The translations under genes were made by a program, and so were the position numbers. From the NCBI GenBank assembly GCA_023391635.1, contig JAEWAQ010000041.1, positions 1-64,000 of the forward strand: 64,000 nt of DNA, read 5' to 3'. Every line of letters begins with the position of its first letter. Position 1 is the stretch's first letter. The notes under the pieces are model-generated. The model was not told the origin of the DNA, searched no databases, and saw only the letters and a list, made by a program, of their open reading frames with translations. Positions 1 to 7,916 of the stretch are shown here, one piece after another. The DNA comes from Bacillota bacterium. Lineage in GTDB: Bacteria > Bacillota > Bacilli > Paenibacillales > Paenibacillaceae.

Positions 1-562
1 CCGATGCGATCGTTGCTTCGATCGTTGTACTTGCGTCGATCCATAGGTACCCCTGACGCAAGACTTGCAAACTCATGTTGGGCGTGCCGTGGCCACTCAC
101 GTACAACAATTGATACCACAGCCTGCGCTCGTCATTGACATTCGGGTTCGGCCGCATTCGCAGCAAGTACATCTGCAGCCCGCCACTCGGGTCTGGTTGG
201 ACGTTAGCTGCAAGGCCATTCCACGGTGTAAAGGTACCTTCGGGGAGGATATCGAACGTGGCGGTTACCATGTAGCTCGATCCGAGCTCAACGTCCGATC
301 TGGTGATCAGACGCTCTCGGGCATCATTCTCGTTACCGACGGGACGAAGGCTCCCCTCCTCAACGATCCATTCGCCTATGTGCGACTGCCATTCGTCCGC
401 CAGGTCGTTGCCTTCGAAGCTGTCAAAAACGGTGAGGTCATCGTCAGCCCATGGCGCCGCGAATGAGTGCGGGATCAGCACCACCAACATCACAACCGAG
501 ATGAATGCCGCTAGCAGCATTTCGAATCGCCGTCTTGATCGAGTTGAAGCAACTGTATTCAT
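1..562 (-). CDS. Secreted protein, N-terminal part (cut by window edge)
   Basis: From an ATG at 562 the minus strand stays open to position 1 (about 187 codons) with no stop, so this is the 5' part of a longer gene. A GAGGA ribosome site lies a suitable distance upstream. The N-terminus is basic (several Arg before residue 14), then hydrophobic to about residue 33, ending in HSFAAPWADD, a likely signal peptidase site. The mature start, with FDSFEGNDLADEWQ followed by a beta-rich stretch, resembles concanavalin A-like/laminin G or DUF1080-type modules of extracellular carbohydrate-active proteins; that assignment is inference from pattern only. The catalytic or C-terminal part lies outside the window, so the function cannot be named. 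Confidence 0.75.
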   Translation of the reverse strand, partial: MNTVASTRSRRRFEMLLAAFISVVMLVVLIPHSFAAPWADDDLTVFDSFEGNDLADEWQSHIGEWIVEEGSLRPVGNENDARERLITRSDVELGSSYMVTATFDILPEGTFTPWNGLAANVQPDPSGGLQMYLLRMRPNPNVNDERRLWYQLLYVSGHGTPNMSLQVLRQGYLWIDASTTIEATIAS

Positions 563-656
563 GGTGGACATCCTCCTCGTATAATAAGTTTAGAAATGGA
601 TTTTAAGCTTTTTTCCAGTTGATCCGGACAACCGCTGGAGTCCATCATGACCACCA

Positions 657-707
657 CCGGACTTGCGAGAGCCGGCAACATCCGAAGGAGGCACGGTTCA
701 TGCGGCG
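657..707 (+). repeat. 51-bp direct repeat, copy 1
   Basis: This matches 2578-2628 with a single mismatch (A at 693, T at 2614). The shared segment holds the leader, AGGAGG-type ribosome site, ATG and first codons (ATGCGGCG) of the regulator gene at 2621. Here the same start leads only into about 80 codons that run antisense through the lipoprotein gene and resemble nothing, so this copy looks like a displaced translation start rather than a gene. Confidence 0.9.
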
Positions 708-763
708 GTTTCTTCGCGAATCCGCCCGATACGTCGCGGACAAGGCCGGCAAACGGTTCCCGG

Positions 764-2371
764 TTATTGCAGCAGGTCTTTGTTCTGTTCATACCACGCT
801 TGCACTTTCTGCTCGATCGCCGCTCCGCCAAGATTGTTCCATTCGGCCCGAATCTGCTCGACCGCCCAATCGGAAGTCAGTTCCTTGGTCATCGTCGCCT
901 TGTCGATCACTTCGAACCACTTCTTCTGAAGTTGACCGTAGATATCCGTGAACTCCGTAACGGGAGGCGTGTACGGGAAGTCCTTGCGATAAGCAACTTC
1001 TGCGCTTTCCCGCAGCGCTTGCGCCTGCGCCTGCTTCACCTTCTGGTCCAGCGGGTCGTCGCTCGCCTGCGCCAGCAGCGAATCCGGCGTCAGCTCCTCT
1101 TGCATGACCAATCGGTATTCATACGCCCACCGCACTTCGTCCATATATTTCTGGGCATCCTTGGTGACCGGGACGTTATTCTTCAATTCGTAATGAACGC
1201 CCTCGTCTCCATAGGTAAGCCCGTACCAGCCCTCGCCGATCTGCCAGTCAATGAATTGCATCGCCGCGGCGGGGTCCTTCATATCTTTGTTGAACAGCGT
1301 GAGAAGGAAGTTGGGCACCTCCTGCTGATAGCCGTTGCGACCGTACTTCGTGGCCAGCGGAGACAGCGCGGTGATTCGTGCATCCGGCTGATTCTGGAAA
1401 AACTCCAGTGACACGCCCGCCGTATAGATATCGAAGCGAATACCCGATTGGCCCGTGTTCCACAACTGGGTTTGCCTTGCTCCGTTCGTATCCGTAATGT
1501 ACTCGCTGTCGATCAGCTTCTCGTCGTAAAGCGTCTTGCGGAAGTCGACCGAGGACTTGAACCGATCCGTGAAGAACGATAACGTCGCCCGACCGTCTTC
1601 GACGTACCACTCGCCGCCGCGTGCCATGAACAGATCTTCAAGCACGGCCGAGTGGGCGGAACCTACGCTGATCGGTATCGTGTCGTCTACGCCGTTGCCG
1701 TCCGGATCGCCGTCGCGGAATGCCCTGGCCACCTCCAACAGTTCGTCGACCGTGGTCGGGGTGTTCAGCTTCAGCTTATCGAGCCAATCCTGGCGAATCC
1801 AGATCGTCGTCAACGCTCGCGTATTGCGCAGGCTGGCTACCGCATACGTCTGACCGTCGAACGTCACGTACGGCTTCAGCTCCGGGTGCTCCTCGAGGTA
1901 TTGCTTATACACGGTGCTATACTTCTCGATATACGAATCGATCGGCTGAGCAACGCCTTGGCTGACGAATCTGGACAGCATGTTCCGATCGTACGAGGTG
2001 ATCAAGTCCGGCGCTTGCCCCGAGGCGACGAGCACGTTGAACTTGTCTTGCTCCTGCCCTCTCGGAATCGGCACCCACTTGACGTTGACTCCGGATTGCT
2101 CGTTCATCCGCCTGGTCCACCGATTGTCCTCATACGTGCCTTCGCTTGCGGGGACAAGCCCTCGATCGTAGACGGATGCGGAGAAGCTGCCGCCCTTCTT
2201 GACGGCCGTCTCCGTTCCGCCGCTATCCGCGCTTGCGCTGCTTCCTGCCGTTGCGGTCGTCGGCTGCGGCTGCGCGTTGCTCCCGTTATCGTTGTTGCCG
2301 CAAGCCGTAGCGGTCAACAAGACCGCGCCCAAGAGTACTCCTGCAATCGCCGAACGTACACCCTGTTTCAT
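764..2371 (-). CDS. Extracellular solute-binding lipoprotein (family 1, LipO/YtcQ type)
   Basis: The chosen ATG at 2371 follows AAGGGAGG and gives 535 residues beginning MKQGVRSAIAGVLLG with the lipobox TATAC, so Cys24 should be lipidated and anchored outside the membrane. A Gly/Ser/Thr-rich linker follows, then a long binding-protein fold with the typical KWVPIPRGQEQDKFNVLVAS and DPDGNGVDDTIP segments seen in oligosaccharide-binding proteins of Paenibacillaceae. It is transcribed divergently from the AraC-type membrane regulator at 2621, the usual partner. Odd: no LplB/YtcP-type permease genes are adjacent, so the protein must work with distant permeases or act as a sensor. Longer upstream starts exist but lack a ribosome site and would spoil the signal peptide. 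No clear terminator is seen downstream. Confidence 0.9.
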   Translation of the reverse strand: MKQGVRSAIAGVLLGAVLLTATACGNNDNGSNAQPQPTTATAGSSASADSGGTETAVKKGGSFSASVYDRGLVPASEGTYEDNRWTRRMNEQSGVNVKWVPIPRGQEQDKFNVLVASGQAPDLITSYDRNMLSRFVSQGVAQPIDSYIEKYSTVYKQYLEEHPELKPYVTFDGQTYAVASLRNTRALTTIWIRQDWLDKLKLNTPTTVDELLEVARAFRDGDPDGNGVDDTIPISVGSAHSAVLEDLFMARGGEWYVEDGRATLSFFTDRFKSSVDFRKTLYDEKLIDSEYITDTNGARQTQLWNTGQSGIRFDIYTAGVSLEFFQNQPDARITALSPLATKYGRNGYQQEVPNFLLTLFNKDMKDPAAAMQFIDWQIGEGWYGLTYGDEGVHYELKNNVPVTKDAQKYMDEVRWAYEYRLVMQEELTPDSLLAQASDDPLDQKVKQAQAQALRESAEVAYRKDFPYTPPVTEFTDIYGQLQKKWFEVIDKATMTKELTSDWAVEQIRAEWNNLGGAAIEQKVQAWYEQNKDLLQ

Positions 2372-2550
2372 TTCATGCGCCTCCCTTGTGTATATCGCGG
2401 CGATCATTCGTACCGTCCGCTCTCTCAACCCTAACAAGCCGATTGGGAACGTGCCAAGTGACATCTTTCGTTAACCCTTGCATTTATCACTATTCGCTTG
2501 TCCGAATACAAAATGACAACTCGGGCACAAAATGAAAGTAGCCTTCGCGT

Positions 2551-2579
2551 TTGACAACGCTTACTATAGATACTATACC
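2551..2579 (+). promoter_or_regulatory. Sigma-A-type promoter of the regulator gene
   Basis: TTGACA at 2551-2556, a 17-bp spacer and TATACC at 2574-2579, about 40 bp before the ATG at 2621. The -35 is perfect and the -10 is fair. The transcript would begin inside the 51-bp repeat, so copy 1 of that repeat carries the leader but not this promoter. Confidence 0.6.
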
Positions 2580-2628
2580 GGACTTGCGAGAGCCGGCAAC
2601 ATCCGAAGGAGGCTCGGTTCATGCGGCG
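2578..2628 (+). repeat. 51-bp direct repeat, copy 2
   Basis: Native-looking copy: it spans the leader, GAAGGAGG ribosome site and first codons of the regulator at 2621. Same orientation as copy 1 at 657-707, 1,921 bp away, so recombination between the copies would delete the lipoprotein gene. Confidence 0.9.
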
Positions 2629-4924
2629 AAGTGTCTCTTACCGGGCGCTGGGCATCTATGCGGCTCTGCTGTTCATCATCATCATGGGCACCGTCCTGGT
2701 CTCCTATATCGGCGGCACCCAGCAGTTGCGCCGCGAAACGGTCCAGTCCAACTTGAACATGCTGAACCAGATCGTCATCCGCGTGGAGAATGCGCTCGAT
2801 ACCGTGGATCGCACTGCCATACAGTTTTTACAGAACAACGACACTTCCTATTATTTCGCTTCTCCTTATACGAAGAACAGCGAGTACTTGCTTAAGGTCC
2901 GGGCTGTCCAGAACCAACTGATCGCAACGAAAGACGCGACCCCTGCCATTCATAGCTTCCATCTGCTCAATCTCAAGACGGGGATGGTGCTGAGCAACTT
3001 GGGCCATGCTCCCAAGGACAGCGTCTCGGAATGGTCGATGCTGGCTCCGTTCGCCGATTCGACCGCCTACTACAACTGGACGGCTCGCGAGGCGAGGCTC
3101 TCCGGCGATGCTGCGGCGCATCTGTTGACGCTGGTCCGCTATTATCCGATCGCGGAGCGTCCGCAGAACCGCACCGGTGTATTTGCTGTCCATATGGAGG
3201 AAAGCGTCATCTCCAGCATGTTCAACGATCTGCAGTTCAGCGGCAACGGCAACGTTATGATCATCGACGGGCAAGGCGACATTATCGCCCATACCGACCC
3301 GCAACGCATCGGCCAACCTGCAAACCTCCAGATCGTCATTCCCGACAATCAAAAAAGCGGATACAAATACGATAAAAAGTCGAAGCCCGCGGAATGGACC
3401 TTCTACGCTTCGGTGCCCGGCACCGATTGGAATGTGTTGTACAGTGTGACACAAGCGCAGATGAGCCGGATCTACTTCACCATCCGCAACGTCCTGCTAC
3501 TCATCGCCGGCGGCATGCTTCTGCTGTCGCTGGTATCCGTGTTCGTTGTGAACCATCGTTTATTCCTGCCCATGGAACGGTTCATCCGTAGAACCGAGCT
3601 GCTCCTCGGCAAACTTCAAGGCGCCCCTCCCGGGCAGTCCGCGCAAGGATCCGACGGCCTCGGCTTGCTGGAGGGCCGGCTTCAGCATGTCATCGTGCGC
3701 TATACGGAAGCCGAACAGCAGATGAGGGAGGCACGGCCCGTGCTTAAGCTGCGAATTCTGCTCGATATCGCAACCGGTCACCGCCAGAAATTCGAGTTGG
3801 CTCATTCCTATATGAATCATGTCGGCATCCGGCTACATACCTCGCATTATATCGCAATGATAATCGAGCTCGATCATCCTTCGCTGCTGGAGAACATGAC
3901 GGACATCAATCTTTATCTGTATGCGGTATGCAATGTCGGGGAGGAGTTGATCGACGCCAGCAATCAGGAGCTGTGCGGCGCAGCCGTACAGATCAACGAG
4001 CTTCAGGCTCTGCTCCTGCTCAGCTTCCCGAACGGAGATGCCGCTCGGAATACTCGGCAGGCGGAGCAGTTGGCAAGGGAGCTGCAGCAATGGGCGCAGG
4101 CTTATCTGAGCAGATCGATCAGTATCGGTATGGGATCGCATCAGACCGAATTCGCGCATATTAACCGCTCCTATCAGGAAGCGAGGCGCAACATCCATTA
4201 CAATCTGGTTACCGGCCAGAACTCCATCATTACCAATAACAGCATCGCTTTGACCCAATCGGCCAACTGGATCGAGCTGTTCTCGTTAGCGGACCAACTG
4301 CAAGAAGTCGTCTGGCAGGCGAATCGCGAGCAGATGGGCGAGCTGCTGCACCGCTTGTTCGCGGAGGCGAGCCGCAGTCAGCTTTCGGACAAAGTCGCCC
4401 TGCCCTTCATCCTTCAGACGATCTATCGCATCGGCAAGCGCACGAACGACCCGGATATTATGTATGACTTGCAGCACCGTCATATGCGGATCGAGCATGA
4501 CCTGATCCGTTGCGGTACGCTGCAAGCGATGCAGCGCTACGTCGAGCCCATCATGCTTACATTCATCGAGACGCTGCGCAGCAAGCGTACCGCCAAGCAT
4601 AAGGATGCGGAGCTGGTCGCAAGCGTCGCCGCCCATATCTCGGGGCATTACGATAACAGCGAATTATCCCTGTCCCTGCTGGCCGATCTTCACGGCATCA
4701 GTCCCAATCATCTGAGCAAGATCTTCAAGGCCGAAACCGGTATCAACTTTGTGGACTATGTCATCGCCGTTCGAATGAAAGCCGCGCAGGACCTGCTGCT
4801 TCACGGCAAGGACACCGTCCATCATATCGCCGGGAAGGTCGGATACGTCAATGTCACCAGCTTCATGCGCAGCTTCAAAAAGCATTCGGGCATGACTCCG
4901 TCCGCGTATAGACAGTCCCATTAG
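2621..4924 (+). CDS. Membrane-anchored AraC-family transcriptional regulator
   Basis: A 767-residue one-component regulator. Transmembrane segments lie at about residues 10-30 and 289-311, enclosing an extracytoplasmic sensor with a Cache-like segment (GNGNVMIIDGQGDIIAHTDP near 208-227). A cytoplasmic linker leads to a C-terminal AraC/XylS double helix-turn-helix (about 665-765; LADLHGISPNHLSKIFK and AGKVGYVNVTSFMRSFKKH). The architecture is common in Paenibacillaceae, where it senses a sugar outside the cell and controls the neighbouring binding-protein genes without a separate kinase. It is divergent from the lipoprotein gene, with about 250 bp between starts. The start follows GAAGGAGG. 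Its target and ligand cannot be told from sequence. Confidence 0.9.
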   Translation: MRRSVSYRALGIYAALLFIIIMGTVLVSYIGGTQQLRRETVQSNLNMLNQIVIRVENALDTVDRTAIQFLQNNDTSYYFASPYTKNSEYLLKVRAVQNQLIATKDATPAIHSFHLLNLKTGMVLSNLGHAPKDSVSEWSMLAPFADSTAYYNWTAREARLSGDAAAHLLTLVRYYPIAERPQNRTGVFAVHMEESVISSMFNDLQFSGNGNVMIIDGQGDIIAHTDPQRIGQPANLQIVIPDNQKSGYKYDKKSKPAEWTFYASVPGTDWNVLYSVTQAQMSRIYFTIRNVLLLIAGGMLLLSLVSVFVVNHRLFLPMERFIRRTELLLGKLQGAPPGQSAQGSDGLGLLEGRLQHVIVRYTEAEQQMREARPVLKLRILLDIATGHRQKFELAHSYMNHVGIRLHTSHYIAMIIELDHPSLLENMTDINLYLYAVCNVGEELIDASNQELCGAAVQINELQALLLLSFPNGDAARNTRQAEQLARELQQWAQAYLSRSISIGMGSHQTEFAHINRSYQEARRNIHYNLVTGQNSIITNNSIALTQSANWIELFSLADQLQEVVWQANREQMGELLHRLFAEASRSQLSDKVALPFILQTIYRIGKRTNDPDIMYDLQHRHMRIEHDLIRCGTLQAMQRYVEPIMLTFIETLRSKRTAKHKDAELVASVAAHISGHYDNSELSLSLLADLHGISPNHLSKIFKAETGINFVDYVIAVRMKAAQDLLLHGKDTVHHIAGKVGYVNVTSFMRSFKKHSGMTPSAYRQSH

Positions 4925-5011
4925 CGCTTAATTCCGCAAAAACCCCAACGGTAATAGGGTACTCTCACCAAGAGGACCAAAGGCAGCTGAAATCCTGGTA
5001 AGCGAAAAACA

Positions 5012-5350
5012 ATGCAAATACTGGAACAACTGATTCTGCGGCGAAAGACACCGCCGCTGCTGCATATATTTGGCGTACACGTCGTGTCGATCGGTGAAAT
5101 GACGGGGATACAGGCATTGGAGCGACTTCATCTCTTACTTCAGATGAAGCCCGAATTGGTGGAACGGCAAGTATTTGAATACATCCGTCATGGCACGCTC
5201 AGTCTCATTTCGGGCTTGACGGTAACCTTGGGTAAAATCGTTTCATCCACAATGGGGCCGACATGTCACGAAAACGATTTTTTCACCTCTACGATTTTCA
5301 GCCCAAAAGACCATTCGCCGGACGTTCGATCATGCTTTGTTCGTAGTTAA
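5012..5350 (+). pseudogene. IS630-family transposase remnant
   Basis: The reading frame contains GVHVVSIGEMTGIQALERLH followed by EYIRHGTLSLISGLTV and GPTCHENDFF. These match the pattern of IS630-type DDE transposases around the first catalytic Asp (usually V-D/E-K-TGIQALER, then EYxRHGT and IGPTRTExDF). Only this central part is recognisable. There is no N-terminal helix-turn-helix, no later DTHKxxx region and no terminal inverted repeats that I can identify, so it is a decayed fragment. The expected Asp before KTGIQ appears as Gly (IGEMTG). It lies immediately downstream of the ABC exporter stump. Confidence 0.7.
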
Positions 5351-5351
5351 A

Positions 5352-6215
5352 CTACCCTTCGACCAGCACCGCGCCGAACTGGTTCCGGAACATGCCTGCA
5401 TACACGCCGCCTTCCCGCTCCAGCAGCTCCTCGTAGGAGCCTCTCTCGACGATGGTGCCGCGGTCGATGACCATGATCGTGTCCGCGTCGCGGATCGTGT
5501 TGAGCCGGTGGGCGATGACGAAGCTCGTTCGTCCATGCAGCACGCCATGAAGCGCGTCTTGGATATGCAGCTCCGTTCGCGTGTCGATGCTGCTTGTCGC
5601 TTCATCCAGAATCAGGATCGGCGGATCCGCCAGAATGACCCGTGCAATCGCCAGAAGCTGACGTTGCCCCTGGCTCAGATTGCTGCCGTTCTCGGCGAGC
5701 GCCGTATCGTACCGAAGCGGCAGCCTGAGGCGGCGTTGGCCAGAAAAAGCGGCCCGTTCGACCTCTTCGTCCGTGGCGTCGGGCTTGCCGTACTTGATGT
5801 TCTCCTTAATCGTCCCGCTAATAAGATAAGTGTCCTGAAGCACGATGCCGAACGCCTGGCGCAAACTGTTTTTGATATATTCCCGGATGTCACGGCCGTC
5901 GATCCGGATGGAACCGCCCGTCACGTCGTAGAACCTCGTCAACAGATTCACGATCGTCGTCTTCCCGGCGCCGGTCGGACCGATCAGCGCCGTGCTTGTG
6001 CCCGCTGCGGAATCGAAGTCGATGTCCTTGAGAATCGGCACATCCGCACGGTAGCCGAAGCTCACCCGGTCGAACTCGACATGTCCGCGCGGGGCGGGCA
6101 GCGGAATGGCGCCCGGCGCGTCTGCGGCCTCCTCTTCTTCATCCAGCACCTCGAACACCCGCTCCGCTCCCGCCACGCCGGATTGCAGCAGTAGAGTAGA
6201 GAACTGAAATTTCAT
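5352..6215 (-). pseudogene. ABC exporter, C-terminal ATPase half only (5'-deleted)
   Basis: About 287 codons encode the nucleotide-binding half of an ABCB/MsbA-like exporter: the end of the last membrane helix with AGAERVFEVLDE, Walker A GPTGAGKTT, Q-loop LQDTYLISGTIKENI, signature LSQGQRQ, Walker B ILILDEATSS and the H-loop IAHRLNT. The membrane half is absent; upstream sequence is the group II intron and then an intact catalase gene. No start codon with a ribosome site precedes it, and an ATPase without its membrane domain should be non-functional. Near residue 195 the frame reads ERAAFSGQRRLRLPLRY, whereas a shifted frame gives FLANAASG, the expected family sequence, suggesting two compensating indels. 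Interpreted as a decaying gene fragment. Confidence 0.8.
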
Positions 6216-6250
6216 CGGAGGGCGACAAGCCCTCTTTTTACTTTTCCAGC
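6216..6250 (+). terminator. Terminator-like hairpin beside the intron
   Basis: GAGGGC-GACAA-GCCCTC followed by TTTTTACTTTT on the plus strand. No plus-strand gene ends here. Group IIC-type introns prefer to insert next to such hairpins, so it may be a relic of the insertion site. Confidence 0.5.
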
Positions 6251-6297
6251 TCCTCCGGGTAGAAGGGCCACCCAACTGGTGGCCCGAACCCCCCACA

Positions 6298-6330
6298 GAA
6301 CCCGGCGTGCGGATTTCCCGCACCGGGCTC
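6298..6330 (-). ncRNA. Group II intron domain V
   Basis: A 33-nt hairpin with the AGC triad at its base (GAGCCCGGTGCGGGAAATCC...), a GAAA-type tip and a two-part stem, located directly after the RT gene. This is the catalytic domain of group II ribozymes. It is complete, although the 5' part of the ribozyme appears to be missing. Confidence 0.8.
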
Positions 6331-6343
6331 TTCAGAAATGGAT

Positions 6344-7663
6344 TCACAGCATGGCGTATGTCTTCAGCCGATTGTACGGGATGAAAATTTTCGGTCGCTT
6401 CAGCGGAAACAACGTTCGAATGTGGCGGTATTCTTCCCACGTTACATAACTTTTCTGACTTCGCCTGCTCAGCACTTTCCGCCAGTAGATGACGGTAGCA
6501 GCGTAGACTTTGCTCAGACACCTCATGTTGCCCGCCATTCCGTAGTAAGCATAATGGCCTAGCAAGATTTGGTTAATCTTAATCGCTTGCATCTCTACCG
6601 CTTCGTGCTGCATTCTTTTCATCGTTTCCTGCACGCTTCCAATGCTTCGCTTCAGTCGCTTCTTCTCCGTCTTTCTTCCCACCATAAAATTCCCTTGTCG
6701 GTTTCGCGTGCAATAATGCGTGAAGCCCAGGAAGTAAAGTGTATCTGGCTTTCCTTTTCCTTTGGCCTTGCTGTGCTTGCTTGCAAATCGCCCAAACTCG
6801 ATTAATCTGGTCTTGCTCGGCTCTAACTCCAACTTAAACTTATGGAGTCGATTTCGAAGCGCTTCTTGGAAACGGATGGCGTCACTACGGTACTGAAAAC
6901 AGACGATGAAATCGTCGATATACCGGATTAGGTAGGCCTCACCTTTGAGCCGTGGCTTGATTGCTTTCTCGAACCACAAATCCAGCACATAGTGCAAATA
7001 CAGGTTACTCAGCAAAACACTGATCGAACCACCTTGCGGCGTACCTTCTTCGCTGACGTGGATTTTACCGTCTTCTAGTACGCCGACCTTTAACCAACGT
7101 TGAATAAGACGGAGGATTCGCGGGTCTCCGATTCGGTGCTCTGCGAATTTCATCATCCATTCGTGATCCAGGCTGCCGAAGAAGTTCTTCAAGTCTGCTT
7201 CGAATACCCAACTGACCTTTTCCCCAGCTATGATCTCATTTAGTGTCGCCAAGGCGTTGTGTTGGCCTCTTCCCGGCCTGCCCCCAAATGAGCAGTTCAG
7301 AAAATCCTGCTCGTAGATGGCAGTCAGTATTTCTGCTGTGCACCGCTGTAAGGCGCGATCTGCTACGGCAGGGACGCCTAACGGACGTTTCTCCTTCTTT
7401 CCAGGCTTCGGTATCCAGACTCGTCTTACGGCTGGCGGGTGGTATCCTTTCCGGTGAATCGATGTGAGCATTCCATCTGCCCATACTTCAAAGGTTTTCA
7501 TCGCTTCATCTCGGGTAATCCCGTCCACGGGCGCCGTACGTTTGGGAATATGCTCCAAACACTCTCGCAGCCGTTCCTTAGAAATATGGTGGGTGAGCGA
7601 AGTAAACTGAAGCTTCACATTTTCTCGCGCTTTTGCTACTTTTCTTTCCAATCCTGTTGTCAT
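6344..7663 (-). CDS. ltrA: Group II intron reverse transcriptase/maturase
   Basis: About 439 residues from the ATG at 7663, preceded by ACAGGAAC; an earlier ATG at 7702 has no ribosome site. Domains: RT fingers-palm with RPLGVPAVADRALQ, FGGRPGRGQHNAL, EGTPQGGSISVLLSNLYLH and the catalytic YIDD box, then a thumb/maturase region (GRKTEKKRLKRS, INQILLGHYAYYGMAG). No HNH endonuclease domain follows, as in class C-like and other En-minus bacterial introns. The frame is intact, so the protein could act on other intron copies even if this intron cannot splice. The usual GxISPLLxN motif here reads GGSISVLLSN. Confidence 0.9.
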   Translation of the reverse strand: MTTGLERKVAKARENVKLQFTSLTHHISKERLRECLEHIPKRTAPVDGITRDEAMKTFEVWADGMLTSIHRKGYHPPAVRRVWIPKPGKKEKRPLGVPAVADRALQRCTAEILTAIYEQDFLNCSFGGRPGRGQHNALATLNEIIAGEKVSWVFEADLKNFFGSLDHEWMMKFAEHRIGDPRILRLIQRWLKVGVLEDGKIHVSEEGTPQGGSISVLLSNLYLHYVLDLWFEKAIKPRLKGEAYLIRYIDDFIVCFQYRSDAIRFQEALRNRLHKFKLELEPSKTRLIEFGRFASKHSKAKGKGKPDTLYFLGFTHYCTRNRQGNFMVGRKTEKKRLKRSIGSVQETMKRMQHEAVEMQAIKINQILLGHYAYYGMAGNMRCLSKVYAATVIYWRKVLSRRSQKSYVTWEEYRHIRTLFPLKRPKIFIPYNRLKTYAML

Positions 7664-7798
7664 GGCTAGTTCCTGTCTACGCTTCGCCGTGCATGTTGCC
7701 ATGCACCACGCAAGACTCGGTACAGGGCTGCTGGCTAAGCTTTGCCCTGATCGCCATTTCAGGCGACAGTGCTTCTTGAACTTTCAAGGCGCAACTCT

Positions 7799-7834
7799 CA
7801 ACCGACCGCCGCATCCGACAATTAGTCGACCACA
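7799..7834. repeat. Dispersed 36-bp repeat, copy 1
   Basis: CAACCGACCGCCGCATCCGA and the following 16 bases match 35233-35268 with about nine mismatches over 36 positions, the first 15 being identical. It lies between the catalase terminator and the presumed 5' edge of the group II intron, and may be a short intergenic repeat family of this genome. Confidence 0.5.
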
Positions 7835-7863
7835 TCGCCTATTTCTCCCATCCGACCACCGCC

Positions 7864-7894
7864 CCCAAAAACGAAAGACGCCCTTCCGGGCGCC
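7864..7894 (-). terminator. Terminator of the catalase gene
   Basis: On the minus strand, GGCGCCC-GGAA-GGGCGTC is followed by TTTCGTTTTT, about 25 bp past the catalase stop. A standard intrinsic terminator. Confidence 0.85.
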
Positions 7895-7916
7895 TCTCGA
7901 TCGTTCCTATGCGAAC

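Larger units (their letters stand above)
6259..7795 (-). mobile_element. Group II intron with reverse transcriptase, probably 5'-truncated
   Basis: The 3' end is recognisable: a 33-nt domain V at 6298-6330 (minus strand starts GAGCCCGGTGCGGG, closes GCCGGGTTC) followed by a domain VI-like stem (GGGCCACC/GGTGGCCC) ending near CTAC at 6259. The reverse transcriptase lies upstream of domain V as expected for domain IV. Only about 130 nt separate the RT start from the presumed 5' end (GTTGCGCC near 7795), too short for domains I-III, which normally take 400-600 nt. Both edges are estimates. The element sits between the catalase terminator and the ABC stump. Confidence 0.75.

Noticed and set aside
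5352..6521. A complete 389-codon ABC gene beginning inside the intron
   Set aside because: The first ~100 codons are translation through intron domains V/VI and the antisense of nothing coding; only the part from 6215 matches ABC exporters.
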